Assembly: GCA_011009095.1 (NCBI GenBank)
Contig: VTPC01090592.1
Location: forward strand, 45,538-109,537
Direction: 5' to 3'
DNA: 64,000 bases
Origin: Ignelater luminosus
Taxonomy: Eukaryota > Arthropoda > Insecta > Coleoptera > Elateridae
Of this stretch, positions 20,751 through 33,769 are shown piece after piece. The notes beneath the pieces were generated by a model. It made no database searches and was not told the DNA's origin. It worked only from the letters and a program-made list of their open reading frames with translations. Each line of letters begins with the position of its first letter. Position 1 is the first letter of the stretch. The translations under genes were made by a program, and so were the position numbers.

Positions 20751-23700
20751 TTAAATGCTTGGTTTTAGGGTTTGGCAAAATTTGTCAAAGCATTAGTCGA
20801 TGAACTATTCCTCTCAATTTTGAACACTCAAGTTGCAGTTAACCCGAAAAGCAAATAAAAACAAAAATTGAATCTGCGATAGCTTTTTTCGTCTTCTTAT
20901 TACAATTTACAAATTGAATGAACTGATTCAATAGAAGAAGTTTTAAAAACATCGACGCGACTTGTAATGTTATTTTAAAATTCGCATTAAATCCGCCCCT
21001 GTTTTTCAATTTCGTTCGGATATTTGTTTTCTTGACGCGCAATATTTAAATTGTTTCATTAAACGAATGTTTGTTATAATGTTATTTTAAAGAATTAATG
21101 TTTTTTGTGGTCTCGACACCTAGACTCCAGTAGACGTGTCTTTCGTTGATTTCCAATATCAAATTCCCAGAATCATTAGTTGCAATACTGCAGTCACACA
21201 GTCTCGGGAAAGTCAAATTTAAACTAGCGAATCTACAAGTAAAATTTTCCATTGTCGCATAAAGAGTATTAATGTCTTAATCTGTTAGGGTGTATATCCG
21301 ACATTTTAACCCCACTTCCGTAAGTACGAACTGCGTAACAAAAAACGCAGAGGTTAGGCAGTACGATAAGAGCTGCGTACTCGAACCAACGTGTGGTAAT
21401 TTTCGACGTTTACCTCTACATCTTCTAATTGGATTCAAACCAAATTAAGTGAAGCGATCCTCTTAGAAAAAAAAGAGATCGGACTGGAGAAATCGTAATT
21501 TCTTCGTGTCAGAGACGCGCAATAGTCGCGGAAGAAAGTGGTTTGTTTGCCAACAGCAAGGCTTATAAATTTCGTTACCTTGGGGAATGTATAACCCAAA
21601 TATAATTACGCTGGTGTCCTCCAGGAAGCAGAAATTGTAGAGGGTAGGAACGCAACCATTTTGGCCCCGTTGGTGTAGCATCTGTGTGTATACTACATTT
21701 TGGAAGCTCCGCCAAATTTTAATAGTGCTTGAGACTCAGTGATTTTCGTTTATAAAATTGTGTGTAAACGCCTGGATTTTGTTCTTATGTTTTTTTTGCG
21801 ATTAACGTAAAATAAGTGGTTGTTCTTCGAAATTAAAGTTTTCTCAATTATTGGATCTAGCTGCCTTTCGTCGGAAAACAGATGTCTGCACATACCTTCT
21901 GGAAGAAAGAATTCCTGTATGAGTAAGAAAGAAAACCTGCTATGTTTTATTATATGAATTTTAATGTTTAAAGACTAGGAGAACGTCGAACTTTGTGAAA
22001 TATTTTATACGAAAACTTTGCTTAGACAGGATCAGTTTCGTATTGTTTTCTTGAATCATAATTTTTTTTTTCAAGTAACTTCTTAACTAATTTGTAACGG
22101 GAACGTTCCCAGGTAATTTTAGCTGGTGTTTGATAAATCGTTGCAACAAAATTACTAACTTGGCAATCATTTCTTTGTTCTTAAATGTAATGTTCAGTTG
22201 TCAATATTTAACAATTTATGGTCAAGTTTACCTTAGTCGGGTTAATTAATATTTGGATTTTGATCTTTTGTGTTCTATTTTAAAATTTTAACGTAACAGA
22301 ATCATTTCGCTTTGGTTATTGTAATAATTTGTTTTTCTTATAGTTTGTTTCTCTTTTTTTATTATTTTATCGACTCTGTTCTCCAAACAGAAATTAATTT
22401 ATGCCTCTTATTGATATTCTTTTGTAGTGTTATTTTGTTATTGTTTTTGTATTTTTGTTTGTGTGTGTTTGACTCATTTTTCTTTATTATCATTATTGTT
22501 TTAATAAATGTAAGTAAGGTCGACTTTTTGTATTTTTGTTTTTGGAAGTGGATCTCTGGTCCAGGCGAAGTAGCTTAATTTCATTATTTTGTCCTTTTGG
22601 CTATCAAAAAGCACGTAGTGTATATTCCAAATTTCAATTATAGACTAGATATCTTTGTTCAAGAGAGAAGTAAATATTGAATTGGCATTTCTCTCTTGTA
22701 TCGTTTTAAAAGAAGGAAGTCTTCAGAGGACTTCCTTAGCAAAATTAAGTAAGACAAACCAAGTGCTTATACAGTGTTTATTTTGTGTATTGAGTCTCAT
22801 TGGTGAAACGTCGGAGCGAGTTTTAATAGAGCTTCCACAAGGTAAGTTACAAACAGGGTGAGGTTTCGTAAGAGGCCTATATACAGGGTGTCGGATTCAC
22901 GAGTAGTCGCGTGACCGACCATCAGAACCCTTCGATCTACAACTGCTGGCGCCCTCTTTTACGACCATCTATTAGTTTAATAAGAGTTTTGGAAAACGGT
23001 GAGCTTTTCTTTGTGAGAGATTAGCCAAGTTCATTTGAGAATCCACCCCATCTGCGGCATGAGCTACGGGATTTAACATCTACCATTGGTCTGGACGGGA
23101 CTTGTGCATACTTTTGAGCATCTTCCCGTTACAGACTTAAACTGTGCAGTGTCTGAATCAGAGCGAAGGGGGTTTAAGCCCCTTCTCTCTGGTCTGAATA
23201 AACTATAGCAGTGTCTTACGTCCGTTGTTTGATATGATGTAGCAGGCTGTCAATGTCAGACTGTGACAAAACGAACCACTAAAACATGTCTATTTTCGAC
23301 ATATCCAGTCAATGTTTTCTTTCGAACTTAATTGTCTAAATCGCAGCTTTGAAATCAACTTAGTTTTTTTCAATATTTCGCATCATTCAAAAGCTGCAAC
23401 AAATCTGCTCTTACCTTTTAGAAAAACTAACAAAAGGTTAGTCTAAGAATTTGTAAATGCTCATAAGCTTCCGAAAAAAACAAAATTAAAGAAGTTGGGA
23501 CATCCGAACGCACTTTAGTGGATGCATTTAAAACAGGTCTCAAGTAAAGTTCTTTCTAAGTAAGGAAGCAATACACTTTTTAATGTATCTATTAAAAGTA
23601 GGGCCATCTCGTGCAGAGGGTGTAAAGAATGCAAGGTATCCGTTCAGCGGTATATAAGTGGTTAATCGGTAGTGTTCTTACATGTTGGAGAACTAAAATA

Positions 23701-25939
23701 GACTGGAATTGTTACTAAATTCAAGTTTATTGCTAGACAATTTGTTGTTAGATGAAATTGAAGTTTTGCCGAAGTACATAAAATGTAACTTATGTGGAAG
23801 ACGCCTCGCAATCCCTCTGTTGCAGTCGCGATCGAGTTTGATTTGGGATATAACATACCGGGGATGTGGTATGGGATGACAAACGTTTTTTTCTTCCAGA
23901 ACATGACCTCTTTTTAAGGAAGTCCAGGGAAGTCTAAGACAGTCTTTTTGAGATTTCAAGGAGAATCTTCTCCTTGTTTTCACTTTGAAGTCTGAAGGAG
24001 CCCCTCTATGAGCAAAAACAAGAAATTGTACGTTCATATATACACGGTTTGGACCGTAGATATACGATCTAAAATATAGTGACAGTATGTTATTAGCTTA
24101 ATATTTTATACCGTATACATACGAACTATCACGTTTTAGAGCGTATGCTTAAATCGGAACATTTCATTTGATATTTTTTTAATGATTATCGTACACAGAA
24201 CTACTATGAAACCTATACCCCAAACGCTATTTCGATATCTTTTAAAATCCTCCCTTCATCCCCTCCTTCCCTCGACGGACGCCTGTAGATTCAAACTCTC
24301 AAAACAATGGCGGGAAGACCCCAAATCAGCGTCCACGCTGAAATTACTAGATCGTGGGCATTAAGATCTAGACGATTTTTTTGAGCAAGGAAAGAGGTTA
24401 AGGTTTATGGTTCCTATTGGACTCTAGGTATATCTAATACCCAATGAGCCTAGTAGTTTTCGAGATCTAGGAAATGTATGCCAAAGAGAAGTCATTTTTC
24501 ATTCTTTTATCCCGTTTGTTCTTCAAACCTAACTGGTAATCGATGAAACCATATACGATCTAGGTGCAGTTAACCCGTATATAAATTTGCTAGTCCTTTT
24601 GTAAAGTGACTAGTTCGTTTGTAAAAAAGTATGCTTCTTACATATATGGACTAATTTATAACAAAATACTTCGAGAATTTCTGTTTATAACACAATAACA
24701 AAAGTATCACATTTTGTTTCTCCCGATAAACTTGCCCTGAAAATTTAGGAGCGTACAATTCAAACTTTATAGCGCTATCTCTAATAATAATAAACGTTCT
24801 CTGTAAAAAGACAGCAAATAAAGATTTGCATCGGGCCACAAATATCCTGATTGAGCGGGTAGTTTTAAAAACCAAAAATTTTAATTTACCTACCTACCTA
24901 CTTCGAAACTCAGTAATTTTTGTAACAGCTTATAAAATCTAAAATAAAATAAGTTATGCCTTTATAGAAATTTTGATTTTATTACACATTTTACATAGGT
25001 GTTTTACTCGTACTGATTAAAAATAATTCAGTGATATATAACCTAGAGTAAAACATATTTCTCTTGTGTTATTCTATGAAAGCATTTAAAATAACGGTGT
25101 GTAACATAGTTAGTGTTAAAAAGTTTAGCACTTTTTATTTACGTTACAAAAACTGTTGCCTAAAAACAGCAAAATTCAATAAAATGTTCCTGATATATTG
25201 GTTGCCTAACCCTTCTCCTCAGGGGTTTTGAATATTACTATGATTGTAATCAAAATATGATCTAACATGTTCTTAGAAACGATTATTGTTTAATGTTTCT
25301 GTCTGTGGAAGGTTTCGATTGCAAGAATTTGTTGTAGTTTAAATATTTACGGCTACTAAAGTTTCAGTTTCAACTAAAAGTTTTAATGGAAATTAAAGTT
25401 CCAATAACAAAGTTATTTGTGTATCATATTACGTATACAGCTGGTTTACCATTTTACTTACGCAAAATTGCATAGAACTTTCGAATTAACAAATTGCTTG
25501 CTTTGTTTTGTTGTTTTTAAGGTTGTTTCCTGTCAATTTATGGCACGAGACGAGCTTCTAGTTATTAGCGAATCTCTCTGTTATAAAAGTACTCGAATTG
25601 AGTAAATGTCCGACAGGTATTGTGTCAACAAAGAGATGATACTTTATTTGGCAAAAAAATATTTATCTTGTTAACGATAGTTTTCTTGAATGTATTGGGG
25701 AACTTCTGATTGATAAAAGTGTAGTAGGCAAATTCTGACTATTTGGTTCCGTAGTAGAGCTTGTTTGTGTATAATACTAGTTTTTGAAAGCAAATCAATC
25801 TATTTTAGAATGTGTACTTTTAAGTTTAGAAATTTTATTAGCACTGTTAAGGATCGTTTTAGTCAAAAAGTAAAGTTAGAAGAAACAGAAGTAGGTTTGT
25901 TGCATATTCTACATTATACATAGGAAAATCTAAGAAATT
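20751..25939. other. Long stretch without a recognised gene
   Basis: This is AT-rich DNA with only short, featureless frames. Small items seen: a perfect 9-bp-stem palindrome at 23957-23976, a tacagggtgtc phrase at 22,883-22,893 of the kind often found at repeat ends, and ACCT repeats near 24,890. The open frames at 22312, 22655, 23693 and 24651 carry no domain that I can recognise. Confidence 0.4.
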
Positions 25940-26200
25940 ATCAACTTAAACAATAACTAAGATAGCGGCTACTCAATACGTGTGCTGGGACTAAAGGATT
26001 AGTGTCATACTCGTTTAAAAGTTGATAAACACAAATTGATTGCAACTACAAAGGTTAATACAAACATTGAGATTATTGTTAAACAATGGCTATCATCTGT
26101 TATTTATACATTCATAATTATTATTGCTTTTACGTAAGCAAGATTAAAAGATTAGACAAGATTTTTCATTTTAATCAAAATAATTGAACTTCAAACAATT
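25940..26200 (-). pseudogene. Decayed paralogue of the acid-phosphatase-like exon
   Basis: This aligns with 17270-17545 on the same strand. The duplicated region includes the promoter (GTATAAATAACA), the INLCL part of the signal peptide and a frameshifted LVPAHVLSS segment matching LVLAHVVSS of the other copy. The donor GTAAGT is altered (a t is inserted and the core reads gtattgag). Stops and a frame change inactivate it. The spacing to the first copy, about 8.7 kb, indicates a segmental or tandem gene duplication later filled with repeats. Confidence 0.6.
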
Positions 26201-26542
26201 AAACAAACAATCACAAAAAAATGCTATTACTACAGATTTAATTTGGACTATTTCTCTATCTCGAATATATAATACCCCGATGTGAATCGATTTTAATTAT
26301 AAAACAACAATAGTATCAAAATCCAAGCTGTCGACTATTTGCCACAAATTAATTTACTTCGTATACCGTTGTAAAGGCCTTGCCAACAAAACGAGTAATA
26401 TCGATAACTCAAAAATCTAAACTGTAAATACAAATTTGTCGAATGTGTCGAACCTAAAGACCCATTTTTAAAATAAAACTTGTTTAGTGAGTGTTATCAT
26501 TAATGGTCAGATAAAATTACATTGCCTACACTTAAAATTACT

Positions 26543-28640
26543 TTAGATGCTGAAGTTACATTTAAATAAAATAAATATTTCTTTATTGCGTTGCTCGGTG
26601 GGGTTCTCCCGCGGCATGTAGGTGGCCGCTAGCCACCTTTGCGTCCCCCATCGCTGGCCGATAAATTGAGCCCCGTTATCCGAAATGATGGCCCTCGGAT
26701 AACCGTAACGAGACAAGACGTCTCCTTCCATGCGATGGATGCATTCGGTGATGTGCTTTGCTGAATGAGGTAGACCTTTATTTACCTGCTAATCAGATTG
26801 GTCACCGAGAAGATGTACTGGTGACCGGTAGCGGTTGTTGGGTAGGGCCCGAGTAGGTCACAGGCGACGAGTTCGAATGGGGCCTGTGGTTGACGTGGGC
26901 ATTGAAGAGTGGTGCGGCGTGCTGGTTCGGGCGGCGCTTGTAAGATTCACACAAGAGGTAGCCATTGACATAATATTGGGTTTAGGGCGGCCTAGTGGTA
27001 GTTCTGTTGGATACTGCATGCCGTTTCCTCTGCTCCCGGGTGTCCAGCAAGATAGTCGTCGTGGTGCTGGAAAAAGACCCTCTTTTGGACTTCTGCAGGG
27101 ACGTACAACTTCCGTTGCTCGCTGAAGTAGAGCATGTCGTCGGCGGTGTAATAGTCAGTAACAAAGCTGCGTTCCCAGTTGAGTCCCCGGGAGTGGCTAT
27201 TCCTGCACACGGATAAGTGTTCTGGTCGCCGGTTGGGTAAACTTTCTGCCGCGCGGGTGCTGAGGACAGCTGGACGGGCCGACGGGACTTGGAGTTCGGC
27301 GATGGCGGCGGGGCAGAATCGAGCAGCAGGAGACGATCGGTGTTTTCGTCATCGGCGGCGGCACGGTCTTCGCCAGGGTTTCGGGAGAGCATGTCTGTGA
27401 GCTGGTTACGCGTCTCAGGACAGTGTTCGACGATCATTGGATAATGTTGCAATTCCAGTGACCATTGCATTAACTTTGGATTTTTCTTCTTGACTTGTTG
27501 TAGCGACATTAGGGATCGGTTTTTGATCCTCAGCGTAACGAGGCAATCTTCTAAGTAGGGTCGGTACCTCCCAGACTACGGCTAGGTATTTCTGCTCGCT
27601 GGCATAGTATCGCCGTTCGCGAAGGTGGAGACGGGCGCTGGCATGTGAAATTACGCGCCACGGGTGTCTATCTTCTTGGTATAATACTGCCGCCATGCCG
27701 ATCCTACTTGAATTCGCTTGCAGAGCGATTTCTTCTTTCCAGTGAGAAGATATGTTAGTAGGGCGGCGATGCGGAAGAACTCCGAGACGTAATCGCGTAG
27801 CAATCCGCACGCAGCTTTTTCCTGTTTTTGCAGGCGGCGCGGCGTCGTGGATCTGCTACAGGTGCTGCTGCTGAAGACTATTGCCAGCTGCATAAATAAC
27901 GTAGCGCAGGTATTCAATCTTGTGTGCGCCTAGACGATATTTTCTTGGGTTGCATTGGTAGCCGTGTACTTAGAGACGCTCGAAAACCAAGCGGAAGTGT
28001 TCTAGATGTTAGCGGTGGTTCTAGGAATATACGACTACTTGTGTAGCTACCCCGTCAGAACCTCTTGTGCCATGAGCTTTTGGAAAGTGGCGGGTGCTTC
28101 TTTGAGGCCAAATGGCATCAAGCAGAAGTGATAGAGGATTCTATCGGAAGCAGCGAAGGTGATATACTGGCGGCTGGCGGCCTTCATCGATACTTGCTGG
28201 TCCGTAAAATTGCCGAGCGGGAACTTATAGTCAACGTTTGCAGACGACATTGGTGGCGGCGTGGGTTGCAGGTGCACCTCGGAGCCTACTTTGTACCAGA
28301 TCGTTGACCTGTTTTCGACGCCTAGATGGATGCTGCGTCGGATACTGTCGATGACAATCTACTGCTGCTCCAGGAGCTGATAGCCAAAGATTGCCGTGTT
28401 ACCGTGGAAGTTCTCAAACTGGAGTTGGAATCGCTGGCGGCTGGCCACAGAGGGTCAAGGTCGGTGAAGGTGGTTCGAAGCTGCTGTGGCCTCTCCGGGA
28501 TTTTCAGCGGGGCGTCGAAGCGGTCACGGGAAAACTTGTATTTTGCCCCAGTGTCCACGAAGAGCTGGACTGATTTTCCAGCGAAGTTAATTACCGACTC
28601 GTCGTCCTAACTGTGCCGTACCTCTGCGGCAGCGAGGGAT
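26543..28640 (-). mobile_element. Ty3/gypsy pol remnant (protease, RT, RNase H, integrase)
   Basis: On the minus strand, from 28,640 downward: a protease with FVDTGAKYKFS (about 28,560), RT palm FGLKEAPATFQKLM (about 28,090), RNase H with a DAS-equivalent decayed to ANSSRIGMAAVLYQ (about 27,700) and YYASEQKYLAVVWE (about 27,590), the RNase H end NQLTDMLSRNP (about 27,390), an integrase zinc-module piece HHDDYLAGHPGAEETACSI (about 27,040), and integrase core SDNGAQFIG (about 26,660). The region is clearly GC-richer than its surroundings. Frames change repeatedly. The YLDD segment and the last integrase Glu are not visible. No LTRs were recognised. Confidence 0.85.
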
Positions 28641-31600
28641 AATACACACGGTATATGTGTTGTTTAGTAGCTGCAGATATGAGTGACAGAGATGGCAATT
28701 TCACTGGATAAGCAAGACCAGGATGATGAGGTTCTAATTTTATTGAAACTGTCATAGAAAGATCAGTAATTAACACCACAGTCGTAGTTGACAAGACATA
28801 GATCTCTTGGCTCTTCATACAAAACATACTAAATAATTCGCATTAACAAATTTTCTTCCTGAAACCTAATAAGGAAAACTTCGAAACGAGATTCTACAGT
28901 TCTTTAAACATCGATAAATATGCTCATTGTAAGCAAGGTATTTTATTTTTACGCACCTTTACCGGATGCGATGTCACGTTTTCTGCGCTTTTTAATAAAG
29001 AAAAAATTTAATGCGATAGAAATGCTTGAAAAATATTCTGTTTTGAACTCATCTGCAGAAGTTTTTCAACAAGAACATTGCCCACCGCACGTAATTGCTT
29101 CAGTCATCTTAATTTTGCTTTTAGATTCACCGGTATCGTTTATACTATCGTACTTCATTTTAAAACACCCTGTACAACTATTCTAAATCATGCCAACGCC
29201 AACGTGACAAAACACGTAAATAAATAAATCACCGGCGGAACGTAAGTTTTTCATTCCATTTTCATTTTACAAATTTGATTATTTTTTGATAATATGCTAC
29301 AAGAATGCTTACCTGAAAAATAGAATAAAAAACTGTACCTATAAAAAGCAAAGGAAAGTAACAAAACCCAATAAAGGTAAAGGTTAGTTTTAAAAGATAT
29401 GCTTAAAGTTAGTCCCCATGGAAATAATTTTAAATAAAAAAGGAATCAAAGGCTCCAGATAAATAAGTAGATATTTCAGAGAAATTTCAGGAATACCATA
29501 TTAAAATCACTGGGGAACAACAAAGACAAGAACTAATAAACTATGAAAAACAGAAATAGATTAGTTAGTACACACCAGGAAAGAATGTTTAGAAATATAG
29601 CTGCAAATCCTAATTTGAGATTTATAACAAAAGTAAAGAAGTGACAGAATTGGAAGTTAAGAAAAGTTTTATGTACGAATTTAAAAATAAAACTTACACC
29701 TCTCTTTTTTTATAATATAATTTTGTAGAAAATACCAAATTTAAAAGCGTTTACTCTCTGTATAAATACGACACTAATTATTGACACGGAAAACTCTTAT
29801 TGTTGGTGGGTTAATGAAAAGGTACGGTTCAACAATCTTTTTGCTACAATATCAAAAGGGACCTTTAATCTTTATTTCTGTTAATTTGAACGTCATTAGT
29901 TACGCTAGAGCTTTTCACGTAACATTTGGCAAACATTTTGTAGGTGGCAACGTGTAACTCCCACAACAATATCCTCGTTTTTTTTAATCTGGAAAACGTA
30001 AAGAGTTCTGTCAAATTCGTAACAAATGTTCGTGCTCTGTATGATTAGTTAACTGTAAAACGCTTTGGCAAGCGAAGAGCATTAATTTGTTTGAATGAGT
30101 GAACAGGCGATTACAGAGTTGTGTATCCGTGTTAGTAGCAGGATATTTAAGAGTAGGTGCTGTGCTGTAATCGCAGATGATGTTATAGTGATTACTGCTG
30201 TAGACGTGTAACCAAGACAACGGCTTGCTTACTTTTCGAATATTAAATTAAAATTACCTAGAAATTAACTGTTTGCAACTATTAAGTATTTATATAATTT
30301 AGTAGGTTGCTCAGTATAAAGGTATACGTTGCAATTTTAGAATTAATAATTTCAAGATGTGGAAATAAATTTGAAATCAATGAAATAAAAAAATGTCTGC
30401 CACAAAGGTTGTTTTTACAACGTCTTCACTTTAAACAAGACATTTTAATTTTTAGATATATTTGAAACCGAAAATAATAAACCTTTATAAAATGAATCAA
30501 AGGAACGTTTTAAGGATTCTTTTTATTCAGCTGCACATTTATTAAAGAAACCTCAAAATACATTCAATTATGGAATGTTTTCAGAAGGCAGCTTATTTCC
30601 AGTTTTATTTTATTAAGGATTCTATGCATTCATACATGTAAAAAGTGATTTAGTTGCCTGGTAATAACACCTTTCTCCACGGTTGAAATTTATATTATTT
30701 ATAAATAGCAAATTAAATTAAATAGGCAACGAATTTCTGGCGCATTAAATACCCAGAAATAATAATACTAAGAATACCACAGTACATATACTTACGTTTT
30801 AGAAGTTGATTTGAGTTACATGATTATCCATTACAGTAAATTGGATTTGAATTACGTTACGTAATTTTAACAGTCTAAAGACGCAAGTAACTGTATCTAA
30901 CAATGCAGCAAGTTCAATATTCTAATCTTGTAGCAAAAGACGAGGATAAGTAATGTTCTAGTTGATATTCAAGTTTATTATTTATCAATTTTTTACTAGC
31001 ATTCTCAACGGTATCAGGTACCATTTTGTTTAATTTTGCTCATTTTGCATAATGCTAGTTCAGATTTACTTCCAAAGCAGAGGGTATTAGTTTTATCACT
31101 CTTCGCTAGATGCAGGTGGTGTAATACGTAAGAATAACGTATATTCGCCTGTAACAGTAGGGAATATTTTAATGGTTACAGCGTAGTTGGTCTCGTACGA
31201 TAGTATTAAAAATTGCATGTTATTAAATTTAACCGAATTTGGTTAAACAAAATTCTAACTAAAAGCTTGTACACACAGTTTACATCTAGTCACGGTAAAG
31301 TTCACACTTGCAGTATCGGTGCCTATAAATTTGAAAAACGTATTATCTTCTAAAGTTACATTTTATAATTCTTGTAACTTTAAGTGGCATGAGAATCCTA
31401 TTTTATGCTGTGGTTGTGTGGAAAAGTAAAATGGACCCTCCCCCTTAATGAGGATGGGAAAGATTAGAACGTTGGATTACGCAAAACAAAACGATTGCAA
31501 TCAACCCATAGAATCAATATTATATGTATGTAAGATTATGATTTGAGTTTGAATTGCTTTAAACGAAATAAACACAAACAATTAAATTTGATCGTTTAAT

Positions 31601-31750
31601 TAAACATTAATTATTATAAACAAAATATAAATCAAACATTACAAAGTGATATAATGATTGTTAATTCAATTGCATCAGCGCCTGTGAGTACTTTGTTTAC
31701 TAAAACAAAAAAAAACTAGTGGAAATGATCATGCCGAAATTTAAGACAAT
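28641..31750. other. AT-rich DNA, no gene recognised
   Basis: There are only short frames without domain features (for example 28920-29186 plus and 30011-30220 minus). I see nothing else that I can support. Confidence 0.4.
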
Positions 31751-33620
31751 ACCCAGACAGCAAAAGTTTACTACTTTTTACAGCAATGTTACTATTTGTT
31801 AACTATTATTTTACATTTATACCGTTCTATTACTTCTCTTTAAGTATTTTTAAGGCATTTTTGGGTCAGGTAACTATGTAGTAACGTTATAGTTGGTATG
31901 AAGCCGTAACTAAACTTTCTTATGTTCTTTAGTAGTCAGATAACCGTCAGCTTACTGTAAGTTGACTTGTTAGAGGAACCGAAAAGCTTCGTTTCGACAA
32001 GTGCACTATCTGATTGTCCCTTTGTAGTAATATTAACATATTAACGCTTACTTTTAGGACAGAATACGTCATGTTACAATAAAACAACTATTTATAGTAA
32101 CTCTACTGCTTGCTGATTATCTTCTGTTACTCCCAACAGCAACAAATGAATTATTAATATATATAATATAATAATTTATAATATAGAAATTTGGAATATG
32201 CAGAAACCTTCTTAAAACAGAATACCTTCAAATTATATATATAAATGAAATTAAGAATAATTAAAACTTTTATTGTAATATTTAACTTGGCACAGAACAA
32301 ATTAAAACATTTATTATTATACTCTATGTAAGTCTTGTCGTTTAACTATGAATTAATATTTTAATTAAAATTAATAAACATAAAACTTCTAGTTGTTTAG
32401 ATAAAAATTTAAGGTATTTAGGTCAAATCGGTCTTCAGAAGAGACGCGCCGCAGGTACACGGGGTTTTGGTGGCAGTGGTCGACCGTTCGCCCAGTAAAG
32501 AGACCAAAAGTTGTGTAGAATTTCAATAAACCATATTCTTATATTAAATTTTATCCCAGACAGCAAAAGTTTACTACCTTTTACAATAATATAACGTTTT
32601 GTTAACTATAATTATACATCCATACTGTTGGATTACTTTCCGTTAACTATTTTAAGGCATCTTTGGATTAATTAATAAAACAACATTTTATGGTAACATT
32701 CCTATTTTTTGACTATTTATTTGCTGCTACCACCAACGGTAAGTTTTCTAGCACAAATCTAGCCCTGGGCCACAACGAAATCTAATAATAATGTAAAATA
32801 AAAACAATTATTATTGCAAAGCATTATTCACAAGAAATAGTTAAGAATATAAAAATAAAAATTTTGTGGTTCTTGCAAAACCTGCCTTAAAGTATGTACA
32901 AAAGAAATTGTTAACAATGGCTATGAGAAATTGTGCATAATAATTCCAACAACCTGTTTCAAAGTTTTAGTGACGATATAAAATAAATATATTCAATGCG
33001 TATTCACAAGAGCGTCTACAGCTTGTTAGCGCAGTTGGTCAGCAGGACAACTTACAAACCAGGTGGCTACAACAACTCAGCTTCAAATCCCGGTGGCAGA
33101 GGCAGACAAAGCTATTAAATAAAGAAAATGTCAGGCAACCTTCATTCCACCTGAACATGGAGACATTCCAACCCCCTCAAATAACAATAAAAAATAATAG
33201 AATGATCTGAAACGAATTAGTTGAAAATATTTTTAATTTTGTTTGACTTTTTGGATTTCTGGAAATTTACGGTAACAATAATTAATTTATAATAAAAATA
33301 ATTTATGTGGTTTCATGAACGGTTTATCGTCAGCACACGTACGGCATCGGCAGCAGCAACGTAACTAAGTAGTAACTATATAGTAAAGTTATAGAAAATG
33401 CAATGTAACTTTCGAATGCTCGGAAGATTGCTAGGCTTAGTGACATTCCCACAGATAAGTTATCCAAACGTAATCTAAAAGTAACTCTACAGTTACAAAA
33501 ACCGGGACATTCTTAACCAATAGTTAACTTATGGTTACCTTTTATTTTACTATTTCTTTACATCGTTTACTTTACACAGTTACTATATTGTTACGAAATA
33601 GTACAGTTTGCTGTCTGGGT
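31751..33620. mobile_element. Non-autonomous DNA transposon cluster with CCCAGACAGCAAA ends
   Basis: CCCAGACAGCAAA followed by AGTTTACTAC occurs at 31752 and again at 32555. The inverse end (TTTGCTGTCTGGG) occurs once, at about 33,607-33,619. Sequence inside the ends is also related: repeated phrases on gttactat.. and gttaac extend 150-250 bp inward from each end. No transposase is present, so these are MITE-like elements, apparently two left ends sharing one right end (nested or recombined copies). I could not decide a target duplication or superfamily. Confidence 0.7.
33020..33120 (+). repeat. tRNA-derived SINE head
   Basis: An RNA polymerase III A-box TAGCGCAGTTGG (33027-33038) and a B-box GCTTCAAATCC (33080-33090) are spaced 42 bases apart. 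The sequence cannot fold into a full tRNA and continues into non-tRNA sequence ending near an A-rich stretch (about 33,180-33,200), so it is a SINE rather than a tRNA gene. It lies inside the CCCAGACAGCAAA-ended element. Confidence 0.55.
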
Positions 33621-33769
33621 AGTATATTAAAATACAAGTTGCAGAAGGCATCTATTTAAGCACGAATTTGAAATTCCGAAACGAGCCGCATATCGGCGAG
33701 TTGAGGAACAAATGAGTGCTTAAAGGACCTTCTGTAACGAGGGTTGATTTCATATACAAAGTGTGAAAT

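Noticed and set aside
21425..21445. B-box-like ggtttgaatcc on the minus strand
   Set aside because: No A-box at the right distance and no cloverleaf; not a tRNA gene or SINE head.
23957..23976. Perfect palindrome CAAGGAGAATCTTCTCCTTG
   Set aside because: Considered as a histone-type stem-loop or terminator, but the sequence does not fit and there is no gene beside it.
26835..28610. GC-rich plus-strand frames
   Set aside because: Antisense shadows of the minus-strand gypsy pol remnant.
28920..29186. 88-codon plus-strand frame
   Set aside because: Hydrophobic ends and no recognised domain; no splice or promoter context.
33027..33090. Possible functional tRNA gene
   Set aside because: A- and B-boxes are present, but the acceptor and anticodon stems do not pair; classified as a SINE head.
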